A stretch of DNA of 25,948 bases from Candidatus Heimdallarchaeota archaeon. GTDB taxonomy: Archaea; Asgardarchaeota; Heimdallarchaeia; Heimdallarchaeales; Kariarchaeaceae. The position numbers were made by a program, and so were the translations under genes. Below, in pieces: positions 1 through 6,433 of the stretch. The stretch lies in contig WAMJ01000297.1 in the NCBI GenBank assembly GCA_015522385.1, positions 1 to 25,948 of the forward strand. The letters run 5' to 3'. Position 1 is the stretch's first letter. Each line of letters opens with the position of its first letter. The notes below the pieces were generated by a model. That model made no database searches and was not told the origin of the DNA. It saw nothing but the letters and a program-made list of their open reading frames with translations.

Positions 1-251
1 GAGAACATATACTCACCGTGCGTGCGACGGACTCCAAGGGTCATGTCTCAGTGAACAACCTCGTGATCTACAGGCTAGCGGAGGGTGAGGAGATCCCAAC
101 TACCACTTCGACAAATACGACAACCAGCGAGACGACTCTCCCCGATACCACAACAGAGGATACTAGCTTCTACCCCGTATTTGTCTTTGTCTCGGCGGCT
201 CTAATTACGATCCCAGTTGTTAGACGGAAGATCTCCAGAAGACAACCTTAA
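1..251 (+). CDS. C-terminal end of a cell-surface protein (5' partial)
   Basis: The frame is open from base 3 to the TAA at 249-251, so only the C-terminus of a longer protein is visible. It begins with an alternating beta-strand pattern (HILTVRATDSKGHVS) typical of the last strands of a cadherin/PKD/Fn3-like extracellular domain. A Thr/Ser-rich linker follows, as in O-glycosylated stalks, then one hydrophobic segment (FVFVSAALITIPVV) and a basic tail (RRKISRR). The order stalk, membrane helix, basic tail is that of an archaeal surface protein anchored by its C-terminus. A GTG at 18 could be mistaken for a start, but the domain strand runs through it. The catalytic or binding part lies outside the window. 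Confidence 0.6.
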   Translation, partial: EHILTVRATDSKGHVSVNNLVIYRLAEGEEIPTTTSTNTTTSETTLPDTTTEDTSFYPVFVFVSAALITIPVVRRKISRRQP

Positions 252-360
252 CAAACAAGGTCAAGAATTCAGCGAATCTGTGTAAAGCAATAAATCAGAC
301 AATTCTTATTTTTCTTAAATTAAAGATAATCAATATGTACTATAATCTCTAATAGTTCTT

Positions 361-681
361 GTGGCAGATAAGATAAACTGCTGGGACTACATGGAATGTG
401 GATACGGCCCCGATGGGATACTTTCTAAGCAATTCGGGGAGTGTCCCGTCGTGACTGCACGAACTATGGACGGTATACATGGAGGAGATGCGGGAGGGAG
501 ATCATGTTGGATGATCAAAGGGACGCACTGCTTCAACGAGACACAGGGATCCATCATCAGCAAAATGGAGCTTTGCAAGAGATGTGAATTCTATCTCCAC
601 GTTAAGGTCGAAGAGGCGAGGAACTTCAAGAATATCCCCGACCTTATCCATCTACTGAATCCTGATGACATGATCTCCTGA
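361..681 (+). CDS. two-CW domain cysteine-rich protein
   Basis: This 106-residue protein starts at GTG 361. It has the repeated Cys-Trp signature of the two-CW family: CW at residues 7-8 and CW again near 49-50 (RSCWMIKGTHC), with further cysteines near 13 and 28 and a late CKRC pair before an EFYLHV segment. In known members, mostly bacterial, the domain stands alone or sits at the end of sensory proteins. Its biochemical role is not established; the paired cysteines suggest metal or redox chemistry. AT-rich DNA at 310-350 contains possible TATA elements, and no Shine-Dalgarno is visible. The next gene is on the other strand, so it is probably monocistronic. Family recognition is from memory of the motif. 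Confidence 0.72.
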   Translation: MADKINCWDYMECGYGPDGILSKQFGECPVVTARTMDGIHGGDAGGRSCWMIKGTHCFNETQGSIISKMELCKRCEFYLHVKVEEARNFKNIPDLIHLLNPDDMIS

Positions 682-836
682 CTTATATAAACGGGCAATC
701 AAATCCATAGAATAAACTTCTCTTTCCATACCAGTATAGAAATAGAGAGACTATAAATAAATTATAGAGATTACCTGACATAGGATGATAGAGGATGCAA
801 TTCCTATATGACTAATTTATGTGTACATTGGCCAGC

Positions 837-1184
837 TCATACCATGTCTGAAGATGAGTCAAGAACCCCCCCAGGGAATTTGTCCTCGAAAATAATCAGA
901 TCACGAAGAAGCTTGATCTCGTCGTCGGATATCACGTTGTCCGATCTTGCAAGAGTCATGACATTGTTGATCAACCGCTTGAGCGCATTCTTCACTATCT
1001 GGTCAAGCTCGTGAGGATCACGCTCCATTGACTCCGCGAGAACCATCTTGTACTCCTCGACTTGATCCCTCACGAAGGTCAGTATAGCGATCTCGTCATC
1101 AGTTATCTTCATGTCTTCCATCGCTGTGTGTAGCATATCCGACAGGAGATTCGCAAAGGCCTCTTCCAGCACCTCGTCGCTCAT
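837..1184 (-). CDS. small helical protein with two TerB-like acidic repeats
   Basis: This is a predicted all-helical acidic protein of 115 residues. Two similar segments, KITDDEIAILTFVRDQV near the N-terminus and NVISDDEIKLLRDLI near the C-terminus, carry a (I)(S/T)DDEI-hydrophobic pattern. That pattern resembles the metal-binding helical repeats of TerB/DjlA-like domains, where acidic residues start a helix. I take ATG 1184 as the start; a TTG directly before it (1185-1187) is also open. A TATA-like run on the minus strand around 1205-1213 lies at leaderless distance. There are no membrane segments. I do not recognise a specific family, and the repeat assignment is by eye. Confidence 0.6.
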   Translation of the reverse strand: MSDEVLEEAFANLLSDMLHTAMEDMKITDDEIAILTFVRDQVEEYKMVLAESMERDPHELDQIVKNALKRLINNVMTLARSDNVISDDEIKLLRDLIIFEDKFPGGVLDSSSDMV

Positions 1185-1389
1185 CAATCAACCTTGACCA
1201 TACAGGCTATAACTATTCTTCCGACAAAATGGAATATAGGACAAATACAATAAGAGATCTCAAGAAAATATGTGATATATCATTAAGTGACTTTATTTTA
1301 TGACGAATGTATTTATGAAACTATTTTGATAGACTATACGATCCATTCCTCAATAGATAGATGCTAATGAAATTGTGAAGTGAAAACCA

Positions 1390-1812
1390 TCATCTTGGAC
1401 TCACCACTGGTTTTCTCATGACGTCAATTTCGTCATCGGGAATTCCAAACTGTTTGCCAAAAAATCCAACAGGATCTACTGGGGGTTTATCCTCAAAGAC
1501 TTCATCAGGGAAGTGCTTAGCACCAAACCTCGAAATTTCAAAGAGAACTCGATTCAGCTCCCTTCCCATAGGATTCAGGATATAACGGACGTCTCTTGGT
1601 TTGATCTCTACTCTATTTATTAAGCCCTCATCCATCATTTGTCTCAGATTCTCGTTCAGCACCTTAGAGCTCAGTCCATGATTGGTCCTCATCATGTCCG
1701 AGAATGTGTCCATACCGAATAGGATATTCCTGATCAGGAGGAGTGTCCACTTCTTCCCGATAGATGTCCTCTCCATAGCAACACGAATTGGGCACTGTTT
1801 CACACCAGCCAT
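1390..1812 (-). CDS. HxlR-family winged-helix transcriptional regulator
   Basis: A 140-residue DNA-binding protein of the HxlR/MarR-like class. The family pattern is clear: CPIRVAMERTSIGKKWTLLLIRNIL at residues 7-31, then a recognition-helix region (GLSSKVLNENLRQMMDEGLI) and a wing with the RYILNPMGREL pattern near 75-87. Family members usually bind as dimers to inverted repeats near their own or a neighbouring promoter and respond to redox or small molecules. A conserved N-terminal Cys is present at residue 7. The C-terminal 35 residues after HFPDEVFED are an extension without a recognised domain. The gene stands alone, with a TATA box and short inverted repeat just upstream. Confidence 0.88.
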   Translation of the reverse strand: MAGVKQCPIRVAMERTSIGKKWTLLLIRNILFGMDTFSDMMRTNHGLSSKVLNENLRQMMDEGLINRVEIKPRDVRYILNPMGRELNRVLFEISRFGAKHFPDEVFEDKPPVDPVGFFGKQFGIPDDEIDVMRKPVVSPR

Positions 1813-1831
1813 AGGCTAAGTTCAATCAATT

Positions 1832-1850
1832 AATTATAAGGTTGGTCAAC
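1832..1850 (-). promoter_or_regulatory. TATA box and inverted repeat before the HxlR gene
   Basis: On the minus strand a TATA-like element (CTTATAATT, 1832-1840) lies about 25 bases before the ATG at 1812, so the transcript is probably leaderless. Directly upstream is the inverted repeat GTTG-GT-CAAC (1841-1850), where TFB or a repressor would bind. Autoregulation by the HxlR protein is inference. Confidence 0.45.
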
Positions 1851-2133
1851 AAGATAAATCTTTCATCCTATACATCTAAACGTCTGGAGATGGAGCTCAA
1901 CACACATAACAGTTTTCCTGATCACGTCGAGTGTGCCTGACTACAGCCGACCGATCCTTTATTTTGCTTTCTATCCGGGGTAGAGAAGATGTAGATCGCT
2001 ACATAGCTCCGTCAAAATTCAATCAAATTACACTTCGGTTAGAAATGTAGCTAAGCTATAGGTTTTAAATCCTGAATGTGACAGTAGTATCAGAGACAGA
2101 GTTCAGCTGTTCTTGCAGCATGATACTCTGCCC
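1851..2133. other. intergenic stretch before the tRNA, no gene seen
   Basis: I find no convincing coding frame here. A TTTTAAAT run at 2063-2070 is a possible TATA element for the tRNA, although about 65 bases before the mature 5' end, which would imply a long 5' leader. No repeat or box C/D pair was recognised. Confidence 0.4.
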
Positions 2134-2271
2134 CGGACCTTAGCTCAGCCTGGCTAGAGCGGTCGGCTGTAGTAATTTACACCACCCGAGAATATGAGTT
2201 CTATGACGGTTGGATAGCCGCCAGACCTTGCAGATACCGACAGGTCCCGTGTTCAAATCACGGAGGTCCGA
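2134..2271 (+). tRNA. tRNA-Tyr (anticodon GUA) with a 63-base intron
   Basis: All arms can be drawn. The acceptor is CGGACCT (2134-2140) with AGGTCCG (2264-2270) and discriminator A2271. The D stem is GCTC (2143-2146) with GAGC (2157-2160). The anticodon stem is GTCGG (2162-2166) with CCGAC (2237-2241). The T arm is CCGTG-TTCAAAT-CACGG (2247-2263). Removing 2173-2235 gives a seven-base anticodon loop C-U-G-U-A-G-A with anticodon GUA at 2169-2171, i.e. tyrosine. The C1-G72 acceptor pair is the archaeal/eukaryotic tRNA-Tyr identity element. CCA is not encoded. A T-rich run follows at 2272-2276. Confidence is high because stem pairing and intron geometry agree. Confidence 0.93.
2173..2235 (+). 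other. tRNA-Tyr intron with bulge-helix-bulge splice site (position 37/38)
   Basis: The junction folds into a canonical archaeal bulge-helix-bulge. Loop bases 2167-2170 (CUGU) pair with 2230-2233 (GCAG; one G-U pair) as the four-base central helix. The three-base bulges are 2171-2173 (AGU) and 2234-2236 (AUA), and each is cut after its second base. This is the substrate geometry of the archaeal splicing endonuclease. Inside the intron, GGUUGG (2198-2203) can pair with CCA-ACC (2221-2227, one G bulged). Confidence 0.85.
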
Positions 2272-2756
2272 TTTTCATTCTCCTTGTGGCATAGGATTCT
2301 CTGCTGGTTCATATGAACGGAGACCTTAGTGTTAACTTTTCCAGATCTTAATTATGTCATGACTACAAATCCCACAATTTGTTTTTCAATTATGAAGGGT
2401 GGTACTTACCCTGAGTTAAGGCGAAAAATGACTGATATAGTTCGGAGCAGTCTACTGCTGATTTGAGTGATAACCGGTGTTATGTAATTCATCCGGCCGC
2501 TAAGTTCTGCCTAGTCCGTCATTATCCTGCATAAGGTCCAGGGCCCTTGATCCAGAGAATTTATGCTTCATAAGTTTGGTTGTTAGTATTCTAAGTCCTG
2601 TAGTCAGGTATCGCGAGCGTGGTATGGATGGTCAAATCAAAGTTGGTACTTTCTCTATAGAATCTATAAATTCTTCAAGTACCTATTGGGGTTTGTTTCC
2701 CACAATCCATACTTTCTCATCAAAGTTATAAATCGTAGTTATATGGTTTGTATGTT
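2272..2756. other. 485-base stretch without a recognised gene
   Basis: Between the tRNA and the decayed ATPase I see no gene. Short inverted repeats are present (for example TTATG-CTT-CATAA, 2561-2573) but nothing forms a convincing RNA gene, repeat array or attachment site. No copy of the tRNA 3' end was found here. Confidence 0.4.
2726..2733 (+). promoter_or_regulatory. TATA box of the decayed ATPase gene
   Basis: TTATAAAT lies about 27-30 bases before the GTG at 2757, the position expected for a leaderless archaeal transcript. It supports the reconstructed start at 2757, upstream of the first stop codon. Confidence 0.5.
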
Positions 2757-4039
2757 GTGCGAATCGTTGAGAGAGTTTCCATTGCTAACTAGAGAGGGAT
2801 CGAGTCACTGAATATTGAGCTGAACTCACTCAACATCTTTGTGGGGGCGAATAATTCTGGTAAATCAACTATTCTTGAGGTCTTGGCTCTTCTTAGTACG
2901 TGGGATAATGGACACTATGATTCCCTTGATCGTGCCATCTTGCACAAGCTCTTTGAGGTCTTAGGCTACAGAGCTGAACTATTAATCAGATACGGAAGTG
3001 TGAGAGCAGTAATTTGTGGAGAATTCGATAAGGGCAGGGTAGGATCAATAGGGAGATGGACAAAAATGTAGATCAGAGACAACTTGAGCACCTCCTACAT
3101 AGATTCAGAAGTGAGATAATGGGAGATCTACCGTTGAGGATTATTGGAAAAAATCGTATGCATAAGCCCAATAAATTTGGGAAATTGATAATTAACGATC
3201 CAAAATTCAAGGAGGCATTGAGAAGTGGCACAGAGACACTTCGTAAGGGCCCTACATTCCTCGATTTATTGGAAGAATCGGTGGATAAGTCAGATCTTTT
3301 TAGGGCAATCCGTGAAGCAGATAAGTTCGTGATGAGCAGTACTGGTTTAAATGGGGACGGATCGTACTTCCTTCAATTACCAGATTCAATTCCTGATGAG
3401 GTGGAGTACAATCGAATATTCCATTCAACATCAATAGCTGACAGGAGTCTGAGGTTAGAGCCTGAAATCCAAATGATCAGACATCCTGTAATTATCTTTC
3501 TTGATCAGATCTCTAGAAAGGATGATTTTCAAGAACTTCTAGACACATTATCAATGGTGAATAAGCTTGACGATGTGATGTCAATGATCAAGAACCTGCT
3601 TCCTGAGTTTCAAACGTTTGGGCAAATGGAGGCCGGGGACGGTCTTTACATCGAACTAGAACGAGAGATTTTGCCACTGTCAACTCATGGTAAGGGTTTT
3701 CTATCAATTATCCACAACGTGTTAATCTCAACCTTGGTCGTTGGAGGAATATTGATCATGGAGGGGGGCGACGTCAACCTGCATCTACGGTACAAGGATC
3801 TTAAAGCAAGATCTCTAGTTCAGGATATAAAAAATAAACAAGTATTTCTCTCCACTCACAGTTCAGAGTTTCTGGATTGCCTACTTGAGTACGGGAATCA
3901 TCGAGATGTATTGGAGAGAATCAGTATTCACCGATTAAACTATAGGAACGGTCTGAAGGGGATCGAACTTGAGACGCTTACGGGTTCATAGGCACTGTCA
4001 AGGTTGGATGATATCTGTACCGATCTAAGGGGTATCTGA
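2757..4039 (+). pseudogene. decayed AAA/RecF-type ATPase (two in-frame TAG, one frameshift)
   Basis: Reconstructed, this is an about 428-codon ATPase of the AAA_15/AAA_21 (RecF/OLD-like) type often found in phage-defence operons. From GTG 2757 the frame reads VRIVERVSIAN, then TAG (2790-2792), then RGIESLNIEL and the Walker A GANNSGKST. After the A5 run at 3062-3066 the homology continues one base out of phase, consistent with a one-base deletion. Late motifs follow: LSTHGKGFLSII (signature-like), ILIMEGGDVNLH (Walker B position, with ME in place of DE) and QVFLSTHSSEFLD (H-loop). A second TAG (3989-3991) precedes ALSRLDDICTDLRGI and the TGA at 4037, a natural-looking C-terminus. The region is more AT-rich than its neighbours. 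Sequencing error could explain one lesion, hardly all three. Confidence 0.8.
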
Positions 4040-4079
4040 ATCATAAGCCATCCGTTTGTCCTGTGTGCTGTTCGAGATG

Positions 4080-4087
4080 TTTAAATT
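4080..4087 (+). promoter_or_regulatory. TATA box before the orphan gene at 4109
   Basis: TTTAAATT lies about 25 bases before GTG 4109, matching leaderless spacing. It is the main support for that start codon. Confidence 0.45.
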
Positions 4088-4108
4088 CCTGAAATCGGGC
4101 GATTAACT

Positions 4109-4486
4109 GTGCCTATACCGTTTAAGCTGTCTGCTCGCAATCGAGAGTATGGGGAGCGTATTATCCGCTTGGAGCTCTACATAGAGCGGGTGAAGATGTA
4201 CCTCCTCGAGGGGTATATAACACCTCGGCTTGATCCCAACGTGATGAAGGTGTACCGCAGGACGCTGAAGATCCTTGACCGGTACTGCCCGAGTTTCCAC
4301 CGAAGGTTGCGCACTCCGCGTGAGATGATTGAGGGCTTGATAAGGGAGGACATCAGCATCCCCGCGGTAGCAGTTATCTCACCAGTCGAGCGGATTCTCA
4401 GGCAGTTGAATCTCGGGATATGGGAAAATCACCAGTGCAGGTTGTGCCCAGAAGACACGGGTGCCAATAATCAACTTGGATCATGA
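4109..4486 (+). CDS. hypothetical basic helical protein with C-terminal CxxC
   Basis: I do not recognise this 125-residue protein. It starts at GTG 4109 behind a well-placed TATA box. It is rich in Arg, Leu and Ile and looks helical (ERIIRLELYIERVKMYLLEG; YRRTLKILDRY). It contains a Pro/Val stretch (SIPAVAVISPVERIL) and ends with a CRLC pair that could bind metal or be the remnant of a zinc knuckle. G+C is visibly higher than in the decayed ATPase just upstream, so the two probably have different histories. Overlapping minus-strand frames are open but lack any family signal. No operon partner is visible. Confidence 0.5.
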   Translation: MPIPFKLSARNREYGERIIRLELYIERVKMYLLEGYITPRLDPNVMKVYRRTLKILDRYCPSFHRRLRTPREMIEGLIREDISIPAVAVISPVERILRQLNLGIWENHQCRLCPEDTGANNQLGS

Positions 4487-4785
4487 GCCTGTTTTGAATA
4501 CCCCCTATGTGGGTACTGGTACTTATGAGACTATGATTAGTCGTTTTGTGGTAACTCGGTTAGCTTTTGAGTGACATTTTTACACCCGAGAGAGTGAAGT
4601 GCCATTCTGTATGCACTAGGTTGATTCAACAAGGCGCGATACCCGAACAAGTAGTGCAAGGGTACAGACACCGTAGCAGAGGATGAGGTTCCGGCGGGCA
4701 GAGAAAATCAACTATAGACACAAACCATCTACGTTTTTCATACTGTTGCTTGAAAGTTTATGAGTCGGGAAGGATAATAAATCCC
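4487..4785. other. intergenic region, nothing recognised
   Basis: About 300 bases contain no convincing coding frame or RNA. A TTTATG run at 4757-4762 may be the TATA element of the next gene. Confidence 0.35.
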
Positions 4786-5289
4786 GTGAGTGAGATCCGG
4801 TTCGAGGTGAAATTGTACATAGCAGTTTCTTATTTCCACGAGAACTTTGGTCCACAGGTAGCAGAGATCTATCCTTCAATTGGATCGGGGGAACAATACG
4901 ATCTTTTCGGAATATTGACGAACCTGCTGGACATCGTCTCGGTGCAACAGGATAGTCGGAAGTATTTCCTCTTCGCGGACGAGGACTTCACGAGCCAGAA
5001 TGTTCTGATCCCAGTCCACAACGAGGAGGCGCGGGGAGGAGTCACTGACTTCTTGATCTCGCTCATTATTCGGCCGAATTTCCCCCACACCACGGCAGCC
5101 ATCTCGATGGACTGGACCCCATTCTACTCCCTAGAGGAACAACTACTGCCCTCGCTGGAGAGTTACGTCAGAAGGAGCACCGATGGATCTGACATAACCG
5201 AAGTTCTTGAATTGGTCTACACCGTCATCCAGGGATCAATTGCATACAACCTCGAGAGTCTAAGTCCAGCCAGTTACAAGATCACGTAA
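4786..5289 (+). CDS. possible longin-like protein next to a pseudo-GTPase
   Basis: From GTG 4786 this is a 167-residue soluble alpha/beta protein. Its opening strand and loop (KLYIAVSYFHENFGPQVAEI) resemble the start of longin/roadblock-type domains, where a hydrophobic strand leads into an xFGPQ-hydrophobic turn and a tyrosine-proline pair (IYPS). A further strand pair (KYFLFADEDF, QNVLIPVHN) and a long C-terminal helix fit the size of that fold. Longin and roadblock domains bind small GTPases, and the next gene encodes a degenerate G domain. An upstream TTG (4750) is in frame, but a TTTATG element lies at leaderless distance from 4786. Reality of the gene is likely; the fold is inference. 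Confidence 0.65.
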   Translation: MSEIRFEVKLYIAVSYFHENFGPQVAEIYPSIGSGEQYDLFGILTNLLDIVSVQQDSRKYFLFADEDFTSQNVLIPVHNEEARGGVTDFLISLIIRPNFPHTTAAISMDWTPFYSLEEQLLPSLESYVRRSTDGSDITEVLELVYTVIQGSIAYNLESLSPASYKIT

Positions 5290-5449
5290 AAGTAGATGTG
5301 TGTAACGGTCTGCCCAAGTTGGATGATAGTAGGGTGTGAAGCCTAAACATGATATTTTGTCGAAATCTCTATCATAAGGACATACCGATATTTGTGAGAG
5401 ATACGACACGTTCTCCAAAGCTTCAAATTCTAAGAATCCTAGTAGACGT

Positions 5450-6208
5450 ATGACCAGAGCCAAGGTCAACCGGGTGTTCAAGGTCTCGGTGATAAGCAAT
5501 GATGTAGCCCTATTCGACAGACTCAAGGGTGGGATATTCGGAGAGGATTTCGACTCCAGCTATCTCCAGACGAAGGGTGCGAACTTCGCCTATACCAAGA
5601 TCGTCGTCCCCGATAGCTCTGAGGGATACCTCATGGCACAGCTGTGGATGTTATACCCCGCCAAGCAGTGGGTATCGGTCAGACAGGCGTACTACACGGG
5701 GAGCTCAGGGCTGATAGTCCTCCTCGATCCCGCGGAGAAGGATCACCTCGGATGGCTCAGGAAGTTGCTTCGGGAATTCGTCATTGCCTCGAAGGGTCGT
5801 CTCGTCCCGATCATGGTTGTGGGGGTCGGTGAGGAGGTAAAGAAGGAGGAGAATGACAGGATCCACCTCGTGATCAAGGACATAGAGAGGTGGTCTGGTC
5901 GTCCTGTACCATTCGTTCTAAGCGGTGAGGACCGTGATGTTCTCAGGGACTACATTGTCTCGATCAGGAACGACCGAGCTAAGGGGAAGATCTTGGCCAC
6001 GTTGAATATGTACTTCGCCCTGGATTCCATCTCCAGAGAGAGCCGATCTATTTCTCAGATCATCAAGCACCTCAGATCACTGAATATATCAGCTTATTTC
6101 TCACTTATCCCTGACGAGGAGATGAAGATATTCATCAGGGAGGTAGCAGCGGAGATGTACTTCAAATTCGATGGGGAGGCAATAATCTACCGACGGCAGA
6201 TTCCTTGA
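5450..6208 (+). CDS. degenerate Ras/Rab-like G-domain protein (pseudo-GTPase)
   Basis: 252 residues. Residues 10-120 follow the order of a Ras-superfamily domain: strand FKVSVI, helix LFDRLKGGIFGEDF, strands NFAYTKIVV and LMAQLWML, then RQAYYTGSSGLIVLLD, which closely matches the Rab-type R-AYYRGA-G-hhVhD segment. The nucleotide-binding motifs are lost. The P-loop position reads ISNDVALF with no Gly or Lys-Ser/Thr. The G3 position reads WMLYPAKQW where active proteins have WDxAGQE. At G4, VVGVGEEVK replaces the NKxD strand. It is therefore unlikely to bind or hydrolyse GTP. Residues 165-252 form a separate helical/beta module of unknown type. Start ATG 5450 has no Shine-Dalgarno. It probably acts as a scaffold with the upstream gene. 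Confidence 0.72.
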   Translation: MTRAKVNRVFKVSVISNDVALFDRLKGGIFGEDFDSSYLQTKGANFAYTKIVVPDSSEGYLMAQLWMLYPAKQWVSVRQAYYTGSSGLIVLLDPAEKDHLGWLRKLLREFVIASKGRLVPIMVVGVGEEVKKEENDRIHLVIKDIERWSGRPVPFVLSGEDRDVLRDYIVSIRNDRAKGKILATLNMYFALDSISRESRSISQIIKHLRSLNISAYFSLIPDEEMKIFIREVAAEMYFKFDGEAIIYRRQIP

Positions 6209-6433
6209 GTACTGATAGGACAAGCCTAGGTACAGAAATCGAATCCATGTAGACTCTCAAGATGTCAATAGCACTAATTTCTGCAGTCAGAGTCACAGGG
6301 ACTCGTGAGTCCCAAATCCGAAGTACTCTGTTGTTATTTCATCTAAATCCACAGACTAATTACGGGAGATGGTGTGGTTTGGGCATAACTCTTACAAATA
6401 AGAATAAAAGGATTCAAATGCCACTTGGAGATA

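Noticed and set aside
2173..2235. Box C/D or H/ACA guide RNA inside the tRNA intron
   Set aside because: No RTGATGA/CTGA pair in suitable spacing and no ANA/ACA after a hairpin were found; only a simple bulged stem is present.
2272..2756. Duplicated tRNA 3' end as an attachment site
   Set aside because: Only six-base matches (AGGTCC) occur, too short to support an attachment site.
3056..3071. Programmed -1 frameshift in the ATPase gene
   Set aside because: The A5 run does not give a proper slippery heptamer in the zero frame: the A-site codon would not re-pair.
2790..3991. Amber (pyrrolysine) recoding of the two TAG codons in the ATPase gene
   Set aside because: rpoN, dppB, the AN1 gene and other intact genes end in TAG, and the same gene also carries a frameshift, so decay is simpler.
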